Source: Absidia repens (lineage: Eukaryota > Mucoromycota > Mucoromycetes > Mucorales > Cunninghamellaceae). From it: a stretch of DNA of 64,000 bases. Below the pieces are notes generated by a model. That model did no database searches and was not told where the DNA came from. It saw only the letters and a program-made list of their open reading frames with translations. The stretch is taken from assembly GCA_002105175.1 (NCBI GenBank), contig MCGE01000027.1, forward strand, positions 324,001 through 388,000, given 5' to 3'. Both the position numbers and the translations under genes were made by a program. Positions 49,541-59,900 of this stretch are shown piece by piece (positions within the stretch are counted from its first letter, which is position 1; each line of letters opens with the position of its first letter).

Positions 49541-50410
49541 GATGGAATAATATATACAGGGACTAAAAAAAACAGAGGGAAGGAAAGGAAGTGAAAGTGG
49601 AATGATGACTTTTTATATTGTTCGAGTCCAATGCAGGTTGTAATCAGGTGTGTGCTAATGATACCATTTCCCCTAAGAGTAAAGATCACCACCTCCTGAC
49701 ACATTTTTAATAGTGTTTTAAAAAAGAATGATTGGCTTTATTTGGAGTATAATACATAAACATATCTAAAAAAACATGACCTATACTAGGATGGGAAAGG
49801 AATGCCTTATATACTATACTACATTTTGTGGTGGGCTGCGTTAATGCGTGGTATAGAGGGAATAATAAAATTGTTATATCTAGAAGGGACACTGATGTAA
49901 AATCCATAAGATGTTGCTTGTGCCTGGTCTTGTGTTACTTTCATTTGTTGTCGTATGCTGTACTCATCTACCTAGGTATCATAATATGTATTCTTTCGTT
50001 AGACTTCAAATTATGCCTTTTTTTAATTCTTTACTATCATAATTTTTTAACATACCGTTTGACTTTTCTCTACTGTTGTAGATACTAAGGGTGTTGCAGA
50101 CTTTTGTCGTCTAAATAAACAAAAAACGTGAGTAAGTACTTTAAAAGTATATACTTGGACTTACGAAGTATGTCGCAAATTTGGTGTATTAATGTATTTC
50201 TTTTTCGCTATAGGCCCTTGATTCATATTTTTGACAATGGTTCAATAGAAGTAAGTAAAAAAAAAAAAAAAGGAAAAAGAAATGCGACTCTGCCTTTTTA
50301 CGTTTCCATATTCTAAACTCCGGTATGTTCGACTTGGACAGGCCAGCATTTTTTTAAACAATCAAAAAATTGCCGTTCCCGATTTTTTTTTCTTCCTCTG
50401 AATATCCAAT
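49541..50410. other. Intergenic region between the small peptide gene and eS25
   Basis: Includes the peptide gene promoter at its left end and a strong T/A alternation. Around 49690-50330 no coding sequence is convincing. The eS25 promoter lies at the right end. Confidence 0.4.
49611..49618 (-). promoter_or_regulatory. TATA element of the small secreted peptide gene
   Basis: ATATAAAA on the minus strand, 71-78 bp before the ATG, followed by a pyrimidine-rich stretch (CTTCCTTTCCTTCCCTC) typical of fungal transcription start regions. Confidence 0.5.
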
Positions 50411-51022
50411 ATGGTAAGGAAGCACAAACTATAATGAAGAAATAGAAAGGAAACGGGATAGAAAACATAAGATGAACCACGGCAGGATAAAATTTATGGA
50501 TGGAATATAGATGGATGAATTGGATAAGACAAACGGATGAGTGTATTGGGAGATGGATGCATCGATCACTTTATTAACATCAACTTTTTTTTTTTGGAAT
50601 ATTAGGCTAAGAAGGACGTCGCTGCTAAGCCTAGCTCCTCATCCGGAGGAAAGAAAGCCAAGAAGAAGTGGTCTGCTAAGAAGGTCAAGGACAAGGCCAA
50701 CAACATGGTGGTCTTGGACAAGCCTACTTATGAACGTCTCTTCAAGGAAGTACCTACTTACAAGCTCATTAGTCAATCTGTCTTGGTCGATCGTCTCAAG
50801 TTGAATGGTTCTCTTGCCCGTGTTGCCCTCAAGGAACTTACTGCTCAAGGTCTCATCAAGCCTCTTACTATCCACCACGCTCAAGTCATCTACAGTAAAT
50901 TTTTCACAACGAACGACAACCAAAAAGTACTATTTAACTAACCTCCTTTTTATTTGAAAATAATAGCTCGTGTCACTGGTGATGAAGATAAGAAGAAGGC
51001 TGCTGCTGCCGACGAAGAATAG
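50411..51022 (+). CDS. RPS25: 40S ribosomal protein eS25
   Basis: Small-subunit ribosomal protein of 115 residues at the head of the 40S, needed for some IRES-driven and non-AUG initiation. Exon 1 is just the start codon ATG (50411-50413), followed by a 192-bp intron; exon 2 is 50606-50894 and exon 3 is 50967-51022. Product: basic N-terminus AKKDVAAKPSSSSGGKKAKK, then WSAKKVKDKANNMVVLDK, the winged-helix core YKLISQSVLVDRLKLNGSLAR and ALKELTAQGLIKPL, and an acidic end. The ATG-only first exon is a known pattern for ribosomal protein genes in fungi. AATAAAG at 51056-51062 is a likely poly(A) signal. Strong codon bias. Confidence 0.96.
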
Positions 51023-52061
51023 ATTAGTTTTACGGCTGTACAAATCATTTTATTCAATAAAGACATTTACTGTTGATTTCTATTTTTCAGAGGATATCTC
51101 TACAAATGTATTGGGATGGATGGTGGGGTTTGATTCAGAGTGATTGATGATTAGGGGCAAACTGGCTTATCAAGTGCTTTATGAAATGAAGGGGCTGGGG
51201 GAGGGTAGCAACTATGTTATGGGTTTACGATATGACGTTAGGAGATACATATGAACTGTAGTGGATGGATGGATTGGAAGCTTCTATGACTAATTCTATT
51301 TATTTTCATTTTCATTTTGTTTATATATATATGGAATGTTTGTGCAATTGGCAAAGCGTTGAACTGAATAAAAAAAGCAATTCAATAACTATAAACCAAA
51401 GCACGTACCACACAACCATAAAAGCTGGGATACTGTTTTTTCACGGGATTGATTAGCGCAGAATGACCTATTGTAGAAGATTCGTACATTCAGCGACTCT
51501 AAGATCAAGTCCCTTGTAGAAAAAACAAAAAGAAAAACAATTCACGGGAAAATGGAAATCATCTAAAATTTATAGGCAAATCGGAGTCTCTTCTTGGACT
51601 GACTGCTGTTTTCTGTATATGGAGCACTTTACCGCACTAAAATAAAATCAGATGTCGGGAATTCAAAATGAGGATGTCGCATTGTTTTGATTGCCTTGTC
51701 GCATTTTTTGGTTTTGATTGGTGCAGACTCGATTGTCGTAAAAATCATGTCGTGAAATCCAAAGGCATAATTACTACTACAGTACTACAGCAACAACAAC
51801 TACTACTACAACTAAAAGAAAAAGATAGTATAAAGACAAAGTAAAATAACAAATTAATGTAAGAGTTTATTACGTGTATAAAATAGGGGAGCGGATCAAA
51901 TAATATAAACTAAAGGACTAAACTAAATAATATCCTTCCATTCAAAGTGCAACTGTCCCTTCCTTTGACTGATTAAGTAAAGACCGCAACTGTAAACTAA
52001 TATGTAAAAAACAAAGTACAAATAACGGAAGGGCATGATAAAAAAAAAGATATCAGACTAA
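51023..52061. other. Intergenic region downstream of eS25
   Basis: G-rich AAGGGGCTGGGGGAGGG near 51190, a TA run near 51324, and (ACA/ACT)n around 51787-51812. A weak tRNA-like stretch at 51440-51515 was rejected. No gene found. Confidence 0.4.
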
Positions 52062-53940
52062 CTAATGTTTCGGGGTATAAAAGACGAGAGGTGGAGATGG
52101 GAGTAGACAAGTTGGAGTGGAGTTGAGTCGAGCTCGAGAGTTCATTTCTTCTTTCTTCATCGAAATCTTCGTTCCCTTGATGACATCTGCCAAAAAATCC
52201 TTCCAGACAAACAGAAACTTGATGGTGTCCTTCAATAAGCTTAGATGCGAAAAATCAGTTGGCAAAATCATTGGACAGACGGTTGACGCAACATATACAT
52301 TCTTGGTCAAATGTAGTGAATATAGATAACCAGAGGTTCCTACATGATAAAAAAGAAAGAAAAAAGGAGAGAGGCATGTTAGTATCATTGAAGGTTCATA
52401 GATCATTCCTTTTTCCCTTTTTTTTTTTTTTTTCTTATCAAAAAAATCTTACCGATAAAATCCATAGCCATCAAGCTGCTGATCTTGCCATCAGTTGTCA
52501 GGTAAAGGTCGTTCAGAATTGCACAATTTGGCCGGATGTTTTTGCTTTGTTGCTTCAAAAGTTGGTCAGAGGTATTGTTGGATTTCCATTCATTGCTAGC
52601 GAGTTCCATTGTGGTATGTTGGACTTCCAATAACAGATCGATTCGTCGGCCAAAATACCCAGCATTTTCGTGATCACACTGCTCCATTGCCAATTTTGTT
52701 GCCTTTGACACCACTTCACCGCTACAAATAAAATAAAATAAAAGTAATTAGAGAGAATGTTGTGACATGTACAGTACAGCACAATAAAAACATACTCGGT
52801 CATCACGATATCAAGTCCATCTAGGCCTGGCTATTTTCCCCCCCGGTCGGGCCACTGCCCCGCTAGCCCCGACATCGGGCTGGGTCGTCGGTCCATTATC
52901 TTTTATATCTAGAAATCCCCGGTCCCCGCCCAATTGGCAAATGCCCGGCCCGATTGCCCCAGTTGCCCCAGCTATCGAGAGGAGTCCCGATGTCCCATGG
53001 GGATGGCATCTGCCCCGACCCGCCCGGCCCGACTTCAATTAGAGCCAGGCCTAAGTCCATCAAACACGAAGTCCAGGATCACAGCAAATCGTCGGTACAT
53101 CGTCAGTTCAGAGGCATCGTCATCAATAGGTTTGTCGATATATTCCCCCCTGAAGAAGAAGAAAACAAAAATCATATCAGCAACCCTTTCTTCTTTACCC
53201 CACCATCTTTTTTTGTGGTAACTTACACTATGTCCAGAACTTGCATCATTCGATAATCGTCCGTATCACGTTCATCATCGTCGAGTAATTTTGCTTGGGT
53301 CTTCTTCACTAAAAGTTCCTAACAGCTAAAAAACAAAAATCAATAAACGTCAGAGTGTTGGACAATTCAAATAATCAAACTTACCTTTTTCACACCAAAG
53401 GGAAACAATGACTTGAATGAGTTTGAGTTGCCAAAGTGCTTGTCATTGGGGACGCCGTTCGTTGTCATTAAGTTCTTGCGCATCGCCATCATCATCATCA
53501 AAAGCTTCAACATCACAGACAGCTTGTGCTTCATCGTCCGCGCCTTGACAGCCTTCGTCTACCACATTCAGTGCCTTGCTACTACTAATTGATTCTTCAG
53601 TCCATAGCCGTTTTCCTTCATGAATGGCAGATTTTCCAGCTTCCACTAACAACAGATCGGTTGCACCTTGATCATTGATAGTCCTGAGTCGTTTCTATAA
53701 TATAATACATAAAAATTTAGTAAAAGCATTTCGCTACAAGAAATTGTCCAAAATATAACATACCAATCTATGCGTTTTTTCCATAATATCATGCCACATC
53801 AAATTGTTGTACTTTGGTGTATTGAGCCTATGCAAAGAATATAATAAAATAAGATATGGAGATGAGTGAGAGAGGGGGCATTGTTTTGTTTCATTTCTTA
53901 CCTTCTTTTCCCATCACTGATTGGCGGTGGTACAATGGGT
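52062..53940 (-). pseudogene. Unknown multi-exon gene, disrupted by a MITE and a stop codon
   Basis: Family not recognised, but exon-like pieces join cleanly: IVPPPISDGKR, LNTPKYNNLMWHDIMEKTHRL, KRLRTINDQGATDLLLVEAGKSAIHEGKRLW..., QALWQLKLIQVIVSLWCEK, LLVKKTQAKLLDDDERDTDDYRMMQVLDIV, EYIDKPIDDDASELTMYRRFAVILDFVFDG, VSKATKLAMEQCDHENAGYFG..., and a C-terminal part with GTSGYLYSLHLTKNVYVAST. Two lesions are visible. An in-frame TGA at 53443-53445 lies between ERRPQ and QALWQL, where C-to-T at a CGA codon would explain it. A 232-bp hAT-like element lies in the exon ending DFVFDGL, giving a stop soon after entry. No start codon is found upstream. It probably belongs to a Mucorales-expanded family. 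Confidence 0.55.
52822..53053. mobile_element. hAT-like MITE, 232 bp, with perfect TIRs and 8-bp TSD
   Basis: Starts TAGGCCTGGCT (52822-52832) and ends with its exact inverted complement AGCCAGGCCTA (53043-53053). It is flanked by the direct repeat AGTCCATC at 52814-52821 and 53054-53061. An 8-bp target duplication and TAGG-type termini fit the hAT superfamily. The interior is very GC-rich (CCCGGCCCGA, GCCCCGACCCG blocks) in an AT-rich genome and has no transposase, so it is non-autonomous. Removing it with one target copy restores an open frame across the host exon, which confirms the insertion. Confidence 0.9.
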
Positions 53941-54161
53941 AAACCAGGTGAGAATCAAAATAAAAAAAAAAAAAAAAAGTAAAGAAAAAGAAGAAAAAAT
54001 AATAAAGGAGTGTACTAACGAGCTACACTAGGTGGGCGGAGGGAGGGACTGAGGAGGGGTGGGTCTAAGGTGGGCATGTCGATCGATCCAGAGGAGGAAG
54101 GGGTCATGTGTGTCTGTGTCGGTGGGTTCAACATGGGTGGGATGCTGTAGGTATTCCATTT

Positions 54162-55372
54162 CTAAGAGGAGAGTGCAGATAATGGCCATGAGCGTTTCCA
54201 ACGGTTGATGGTTAACCGTGCTCGAGGTGGGTGGGAGGGGAGGCGGTTGAGAAGGAAGGAGAGAGGATCATCAGCAGTAGCAAAGGAGATGCTAAGACGT
54301 GAGTGAAAATGGCGGCATTGGATGAGATGGTTTTTGGTGATCGTAGTACCACAGTGGCAGGGCTTCGGCATTCCGCCAGACAACCAACCTAAACGCCAGG
54401 GAATACAGCGACTCCGGACGCGAGGAAACATGGGGATGAGCATGATCGGGTCAACTTTGTTCGTTGGACGGCATTGTTGGAGTAGAGCGAATTGGGGACG
54501 GAGAGCATTCACCAACTCTAGACGGTACTGCTTGATCATGTCTGGGGTGTAGATATAGGTGTCTTCATCGGTTGGTAGGCGGGAGGCAAGAGGTTGTTTG
54601 ATCAGTTTGTGTCATATCCCGGGTTTCGTGCGTGGGGGATCCATCAAGGTGGTCATCGGGCTGATATGACATGCGATGGACATACTTGAGTTGGAGGTTG
54701 TGGAGTCGTTCGGTCATGGAGGGTGTGTTGGTGAGATGGCGCATGATTCGGGTGGACGATCTGTTGTGGGCTCCATATATTCGGCGGAGACAGGTGGATT
54801 GGGTGGATTCGAGCTTTTGATCGATTGTTGTGTGGTGGTAGTGATGGCGAGGCCGTATTCCATCATGGGGCGGATGAATTGTTGGTAGATTCTCGTTGCC
54901 AACAGGCGGTTGAAACCGGATCTGTTGACCCCGAATGTCGAGAGGATATTCCTCGCAGCGATGGCTTTTTTGGTGTTGTTGTTGATCAATTGTTTGGGGT
55001 CCATGAATCCGCCCTTGTTGATTGGGATGCCTAAATGTTGGAAGGTGTCGTGGAGAGGTAGTGGTGTTCCATATAAGCTGCATGGGGTGAGTGGGGGTGG
55101 GTGGGGGTAGAGGACGACACATTTGGTCGGGTTCCAGCAGTAGCCGAGGAGGTGACTATGGTCGGCGCACTGTTGGAGTAAAGGTTGGATGGATGAGGGA
55201 GTTCCGATCAGGGCAACGTCGTCCGCATAGAGGAGGCAGTTGATTGAAGAGGTGATGGTGGTGATGGTTGTGGCCGGGTGGTGATATTGGTGAAGTCGCA
55301 AAAGAGAGGGAAGGGAGTTGATGTAAATGGAGTAAAGGAATGGGGAGAGGATGGAGCCTTGGAGGACACCTT
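54162..55372 (-). mobile_element. 5'-truncated, frameshifted LINE reverse transcriptase fragment
   Basis: Non-LTR retrotransposon remnant. Reading leftwards it enters abruptly at GVLQGSILSPFLYSIYINSL (RT domain), followed by SINCLLYADDVALIG with the catalytic YADD at about 55218-55229, then LGIPINKGG and the thumb region. Near 54830 the coding sense shifts frame: IDQKLESTQSTCLRRIYG, HNLQLKYVHRMSYQ. Near 54590 it shifts again to DMIKQYRLELVNALRPQF and a CCHC-like tail KPCHCGTTITKNHLIQCRHF. At least two frameshifts make it dead. Truncation at the 5' side within the RT domain is typical of target-primed reverse transcription. The pyrimidine-rich region to about 54010 may be its 3'UTR. No clear poly(A) tail. 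Confidence 0.8.
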
Positions 55373-55524
55373 CAAAAAAAGGAAAAGAGTAAAAAAAGGA
55401 AAATAGAATTTTGTGATCCTGTTCTAATTTCTAACGCTGCATCAAAATGTTTTGTGATATTCTTTATTTCCAACACCGCATTTATTTTTTTTATTAATCG
55501 TACTTTTTTTCCCCTTGGCAACGA

Positions 55525-55775
55525 GGCATAGGAATCTACTTGTTCTGTATGGGCAGGTAGCAGGCTACGGCCGCCCTACGTGAAACTGATAGTGTTATGG
55601 GAATAATTTCAAATTGCTCTCATTGACTATCACAATTAGCGTTCGCCTTATTTATGGAATGGTCTTTGTTTTGGTGGAATGGGAAGTGGAAAAATATTTA
55701 CATATTAAATTGCATGTTACTGTATTATTTACTAACTCCTTTTTATTGGTATTATTATTATTATTATTCTACGAG
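55525..55775 (+). repeat. Short interspersed repeat with (ATT)n tail, unit 1
   Basis: About 245 bp starting GGCATAGGAATCTACTTG, containing GGGCAGGTAGCAGGCTACGG and GAATAATTTCAAATTGC, and ending in (ATT)n at about 55750-55769. Nearly the same sequence is at 55983-56235. Confidence 0.75.
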
Positions 55776-55802
55776 TTACAAATGCTCATCAACAGGGACA
55801 AC

Positions 55803-55862
55803 CAGCAAGGCTAGGGAATCTACTTGTTCTGTATGGGCAGGTAGTAGGCTACGGCCCCCCAA
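55803..55862 (+). repeat. Truncated copy of the (ATT)n-tailed repeat, unit 2
   Basis: Only the first 50-55 bases (AGGGAATCTACTTGTTCTGT to GGCTACGGCC) are kept, then the sequence diverges. Confidence 0.7.
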
Positions 55863-55982
55863 GTTGTATGATTAAGTCCATCGTTTGTTATGTTAACAAG
55901 CCGTTGCTTGCATAGACTATTTTTTCGCGTATGCCTTGCTGGTTGTTTAGCCTTTGTTTTGGTGTTTTGCTTGGCGTAACAA

Positions 55983-56199
55983 AGGCATAGGAATCTACTT
56001 GTTCTGTATGGGCAGGTAGTAGGCTACGGCCGCCCTACGTGAAACTGATGGTGTTTATGGGAATAATTTCAAATTGCTCTCTTTGACTATCACAATTAGC
56101 GTCCGCCTTATTTATGGATTGGTCCTTGTTTTGGTGGAATGGTAAGTGGAAAAATATTTACATATTAAATTGCATGTTACTGTATACTTTACTAACTCC

Positions 56200-56234
<35 letters not shown>

Positions 56235-56235
56235 G
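55983..56235 (+). repeat. Short interspersed repeat with (ATT)n tail, unit 3
   Basis: Near-identical to unit 1 with a handful of substitutions. The tail is an (ATT)n tract at about 56212-56234. A variable simple-repeat tail and shared 5' end suggest SINE-like or LINE-tail copies, but I see no tRNA-type A/B boxes. Confidence 0.75.
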
Positions 56236-56439
56236 CAAATCATTGATTGCGCATTTATTCGTATGATGCTTCAGGTAAGGTGAAAATATTTTATGATGGG
56301 GTCTTTTGTCTTTTTATTTGTTAATTGCTACGATTTGACTAATGATGTTATTTTATAGAAAATGCAGAATCAAAACTGACTGGTTCGCTTGGCTGCTTGG
56401 CGGTGGATTCTAGGTGATGGACAAAGTGATTGTGGTTGA

Positions 56440-56780
56440 CATTCGTAGTACTTTTTTGGGAAAAGCGAATGACAAAATATATGGGAAACCCTTTGATCTA
56501 GGATTTGGTGGTGGTCTTCGGTACTAGGATTCGGGTGTTTGACAATGGGCATGACAAGGCCCATGGAGATCTGAAGCTTGCAATATGGTGACTCACAAGG
56601 ACATCTATGGATATATCCGCCCGCTTTAATTACTGTCTCAATGGAAATTCGATTTAGTATATCGTAGTTTAGCTTACTTTGTCTCTTACCATTACATCAG
56701 ATAATTTGACTTTATTCTTTAATGATTTTATCAATAAAATTTTTGTTTTTTATACTACTTGTCTTTTACATGGTCTTTAT
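56440..56780 (+). repeat. Degenerate dispersed repeat copy K
   Basis: GGGAAACCCTTTGATCTAGG near 56481 and TATCGTAGTTTAGCTTAC near 56660, followed by ATCAATAAAATTT, follow the order seen in the dispersed family. Weakly conserved. Confidence 0.4.
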
Positions 56781-56972
56781 ACTTTAGGATAACCCGACGG
56801 GTGTTCGTTTAGGAAATTCCACGCGTAGAACTCCGCCTGGTGAGTGGAAAAATTCATGCTGGAGTAAATAAATTTTTCCAGTCCCGCCATTTTTTTTTAC
56901 TTCTTTCCTCCCCCTTTTTTTTTTTTTCTTTTTTCTTTTTGATTGTCACATTCAGCGCATTGCCTTCATTTG

Positions 56973-59900
56973 ATGGAGTCTATAGCTTCGGATGAAGAAA
57001 ACTCACTCTATACCAAACTACCACTACCTTCACAACAATATGGAAGTACTCAATCTGTTTCCCATGACCGTCAATCAATCCACCCATTTGCCAAATTTTT
57101 AAGACTGGGCTCTCTGGTTCAACAATACGACAGCTTTAAAGAAAATGATGGCTTTATTAATTCTTCATTAGACCCTCGGTAAGTAGATAAACTAAAAAAT
57201 AAATCAATATACATGATTTACCTGAAAGGAGATGTCTATATCCAATGTCGAACTCATTTTCATTATTTTGTATAGAGCACCGGAGGTGACTGAATCTGTA
57301 TCCTCCAAATCAATATTTGATCAATTCTTTCTATCAACATCCACTATCAACTATAACACATTACGAACAAAATATAAACTAAAACGAAAACAATACAGGT
57401 AACAATTTTTCAAAACAGGAAACGAAATACTTTACACCTTGCTGAAAGCACCAATATACATTTTTTATTTACATATACAGGGATAACACGCCCGAAGTGT
57501 GCAGTTTTATCGACAATTTTCGCCACTGTATGAACTATGATGCATATGTCTCTCACTTGCGCCGGGTCTTGTTTACCAACTGGGTGATCGTTTTATTTGT
57601 AAGATGAACAAAAAAAAAAAAAAATCGCAGGATACTAATTCAATCACTGACGACGATGTTGATAATGGTGACAAATCCATTATAATGGGGATCTTTTTTA
57701 TGTATTAGGTTCGTCTAGACCTGATGGTTGATTTGGTTTTTTGTCTTCTTTATTTACTTGAATTGAAACAATATCAACTGCAAGATCTGCATTTGACTCC
57801 CCTTTGGCTTTTTAAATGGCGATCCTGTAATGTTTGGTAAGGAGCAACTCAGTGATTAGATACGGGGCACTTGAATGGGTTACTTATCTTTTGTTTATTA
57901 GGACTATTTGTTGCTTATTATCCTTGTGGAACTTCATGTCATTCATTCTCAGTTAGGTTTTGTTAAATGAAATATGATCGTCTACTAAGATTTTTTTATT
58001 CGCCTTCTCTAGGGGTCTCCATGGCCAAACAAGCGTCTACCTCGCTCTTCAGCTTTAGGGGCTTTGTTGAATGGATAACAACAGTCCCATTGTTAGCATC
58101 AATATTTATATCCAATGGACGATACCTTTATGGTAGGAAATATGAAAAAGGAACAGGCTATTAGGATGTTTAATATAATTTTAATATTTCCTTTTCTCGT
58201 AGTTCCATATTTTCTTCGAAGTTGGGTCTTATTGCTGCGCATCAAGAGTGCCATGAAAATTAAAGTCAATCTACAAATGACTGGTAAGTCACACCTTCAG
58301 TACGCCCTTTACTGGAAATAAAAACGTTATTCAACCATGACTTTTTTTTTGGGGGGTGATGGCGTGGTACTATAGACGTGGCCATGGATCCTATACGAAT
58401 CAAACTAATCAATCTTTTGACCATATTGACTGCCCTCGTTTACAATGGCGTGGCGTTATTCAGCTATTCCGAATCAACATTTGCTCATCGGCACTATACC
58501 CTTTTGGAACTGTTGTAAGAAAACGCAATTACTCGTGATGTCATACTGAAGCTGGGTTTTTTTTCTCAATATTCTATTCGTTTCAATAGATATATGGTAT
58601 CTGTCACTTTATCAACAGTTGGCTATGGAGGTAAATATGAAGAAAGTAAAAAGTGACACTAATAGCTTTACATTTAAATTACCATTCTTCATTTTCTTTA
58701 AGATATCACACCAGTGACAGATGCAGGGCGCATTATTATTATCTTGCTTATTGGATCATCACTGTCAATTATACCAGCCCTTATTGCGGATCTTCTCGAT
58801 ACTATACGGAAGAAAAATTGTAAGTAACAAACCAAAAAATTGAATTTTGGGATGCATTTTACTCACTTCATTCTTGACATGTGCTCAATAGATGGTGGTG
58901 GCTGCATCAAAGATGAATCAATTCCGTTCATACTGATTATTGGGACCTTCACTCCGGAACAAGTCAATGATATATTGGATGGTTTCTTAAGCAGGGTAAG
59001 TAGGTAGAGCAAAATAATATGGTCTTCTTATTACTGACAATCGATATTCAATTTTTAGGAAATCTCAGAAACTCATCTTAGCGTCGTTTTCCTCGTAGTC
59101 AACAGCTCTCTCACAGAAGATTTGAAAATGATGGAACGAAACTCAATATGGGGCCACAGAATACAATTCCTTCATGGATCAACTTTGGTATGGACAAATA
59201 AAAACATGTGTGTGTGGCAGAAGGGAGCAAGTGCACTAAACTAAACTTTCTTTTTTTTTTTTTAGAACAACGATGCACTTCAAAGATCTGTAAGTAGGAA
59301 GGAAGCGGACTGATGAAACAGGATTATTTGTTTTGTTTATTTTATCGGCACTGATCTTTGTTTTTGTTTGTCTATATTAGAGAGCCCGATATGCACAGGC
59401 GATCTTCACTATGTCTGGTAAGCAAAAGAAAAGGCAACTTGTGATCGTTGTTTGCTAATATATATATTTACACATATTTTAGATGCTCGTGCAATTGACC
59501 CATTGATGGAAGATGAACAAAATACAGCTAGACTGTGGACACTCTATTGTTATACTGCTCGGCATGGCGTACCTCTCTATTCTTACAACCTGGACCCCAG
59601 CACTGCGATATATCAAAAAGTGGCTAAAGAAGTCATATGCGTTGGCGAATTCAAACAAAATCTACTGGCTATGAACTGCCGATGCCCTGGAGTTTCTACT
59701 TTACTCACAAACCTACTGCACCAGCGGCGGCCTACCGATAACTATAAAGAACCTTGGCAAGCACAGTATGACGATGGTTTATGTTGCGAAATATATACTT
59801 CACCTGCCGCAGAATGTATTGTTGGAACCGTTTTTGATTATGCTTCACGGGTAAGTTTCTGGGCTGTGATTTAGATTATATCGCATCTAATATGAGGGAT

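Noticed and set aside
51440..51520. Possible tRNA (GATCAAGTCCC-like T arm)
   Set aside because: No matching acceptor stem, D arm or anticodon loop could be paired by eye.
52811..53038. 75-codon glycine/proline-rich frame
   Set aside because: Internal to the GC-rich MITE; long only because GC-rich DNA has few stops.
52934..53256. Two overlapping proline-rich plus-strand frames
   Set aside because: Also in the MITE and its flank, antisense to the host exon.
55340..55531. 63-codon plus-strand frame next to the LINE
   Set aside because: Spans the LINE boundary and an A-rich stretch; no coding character.
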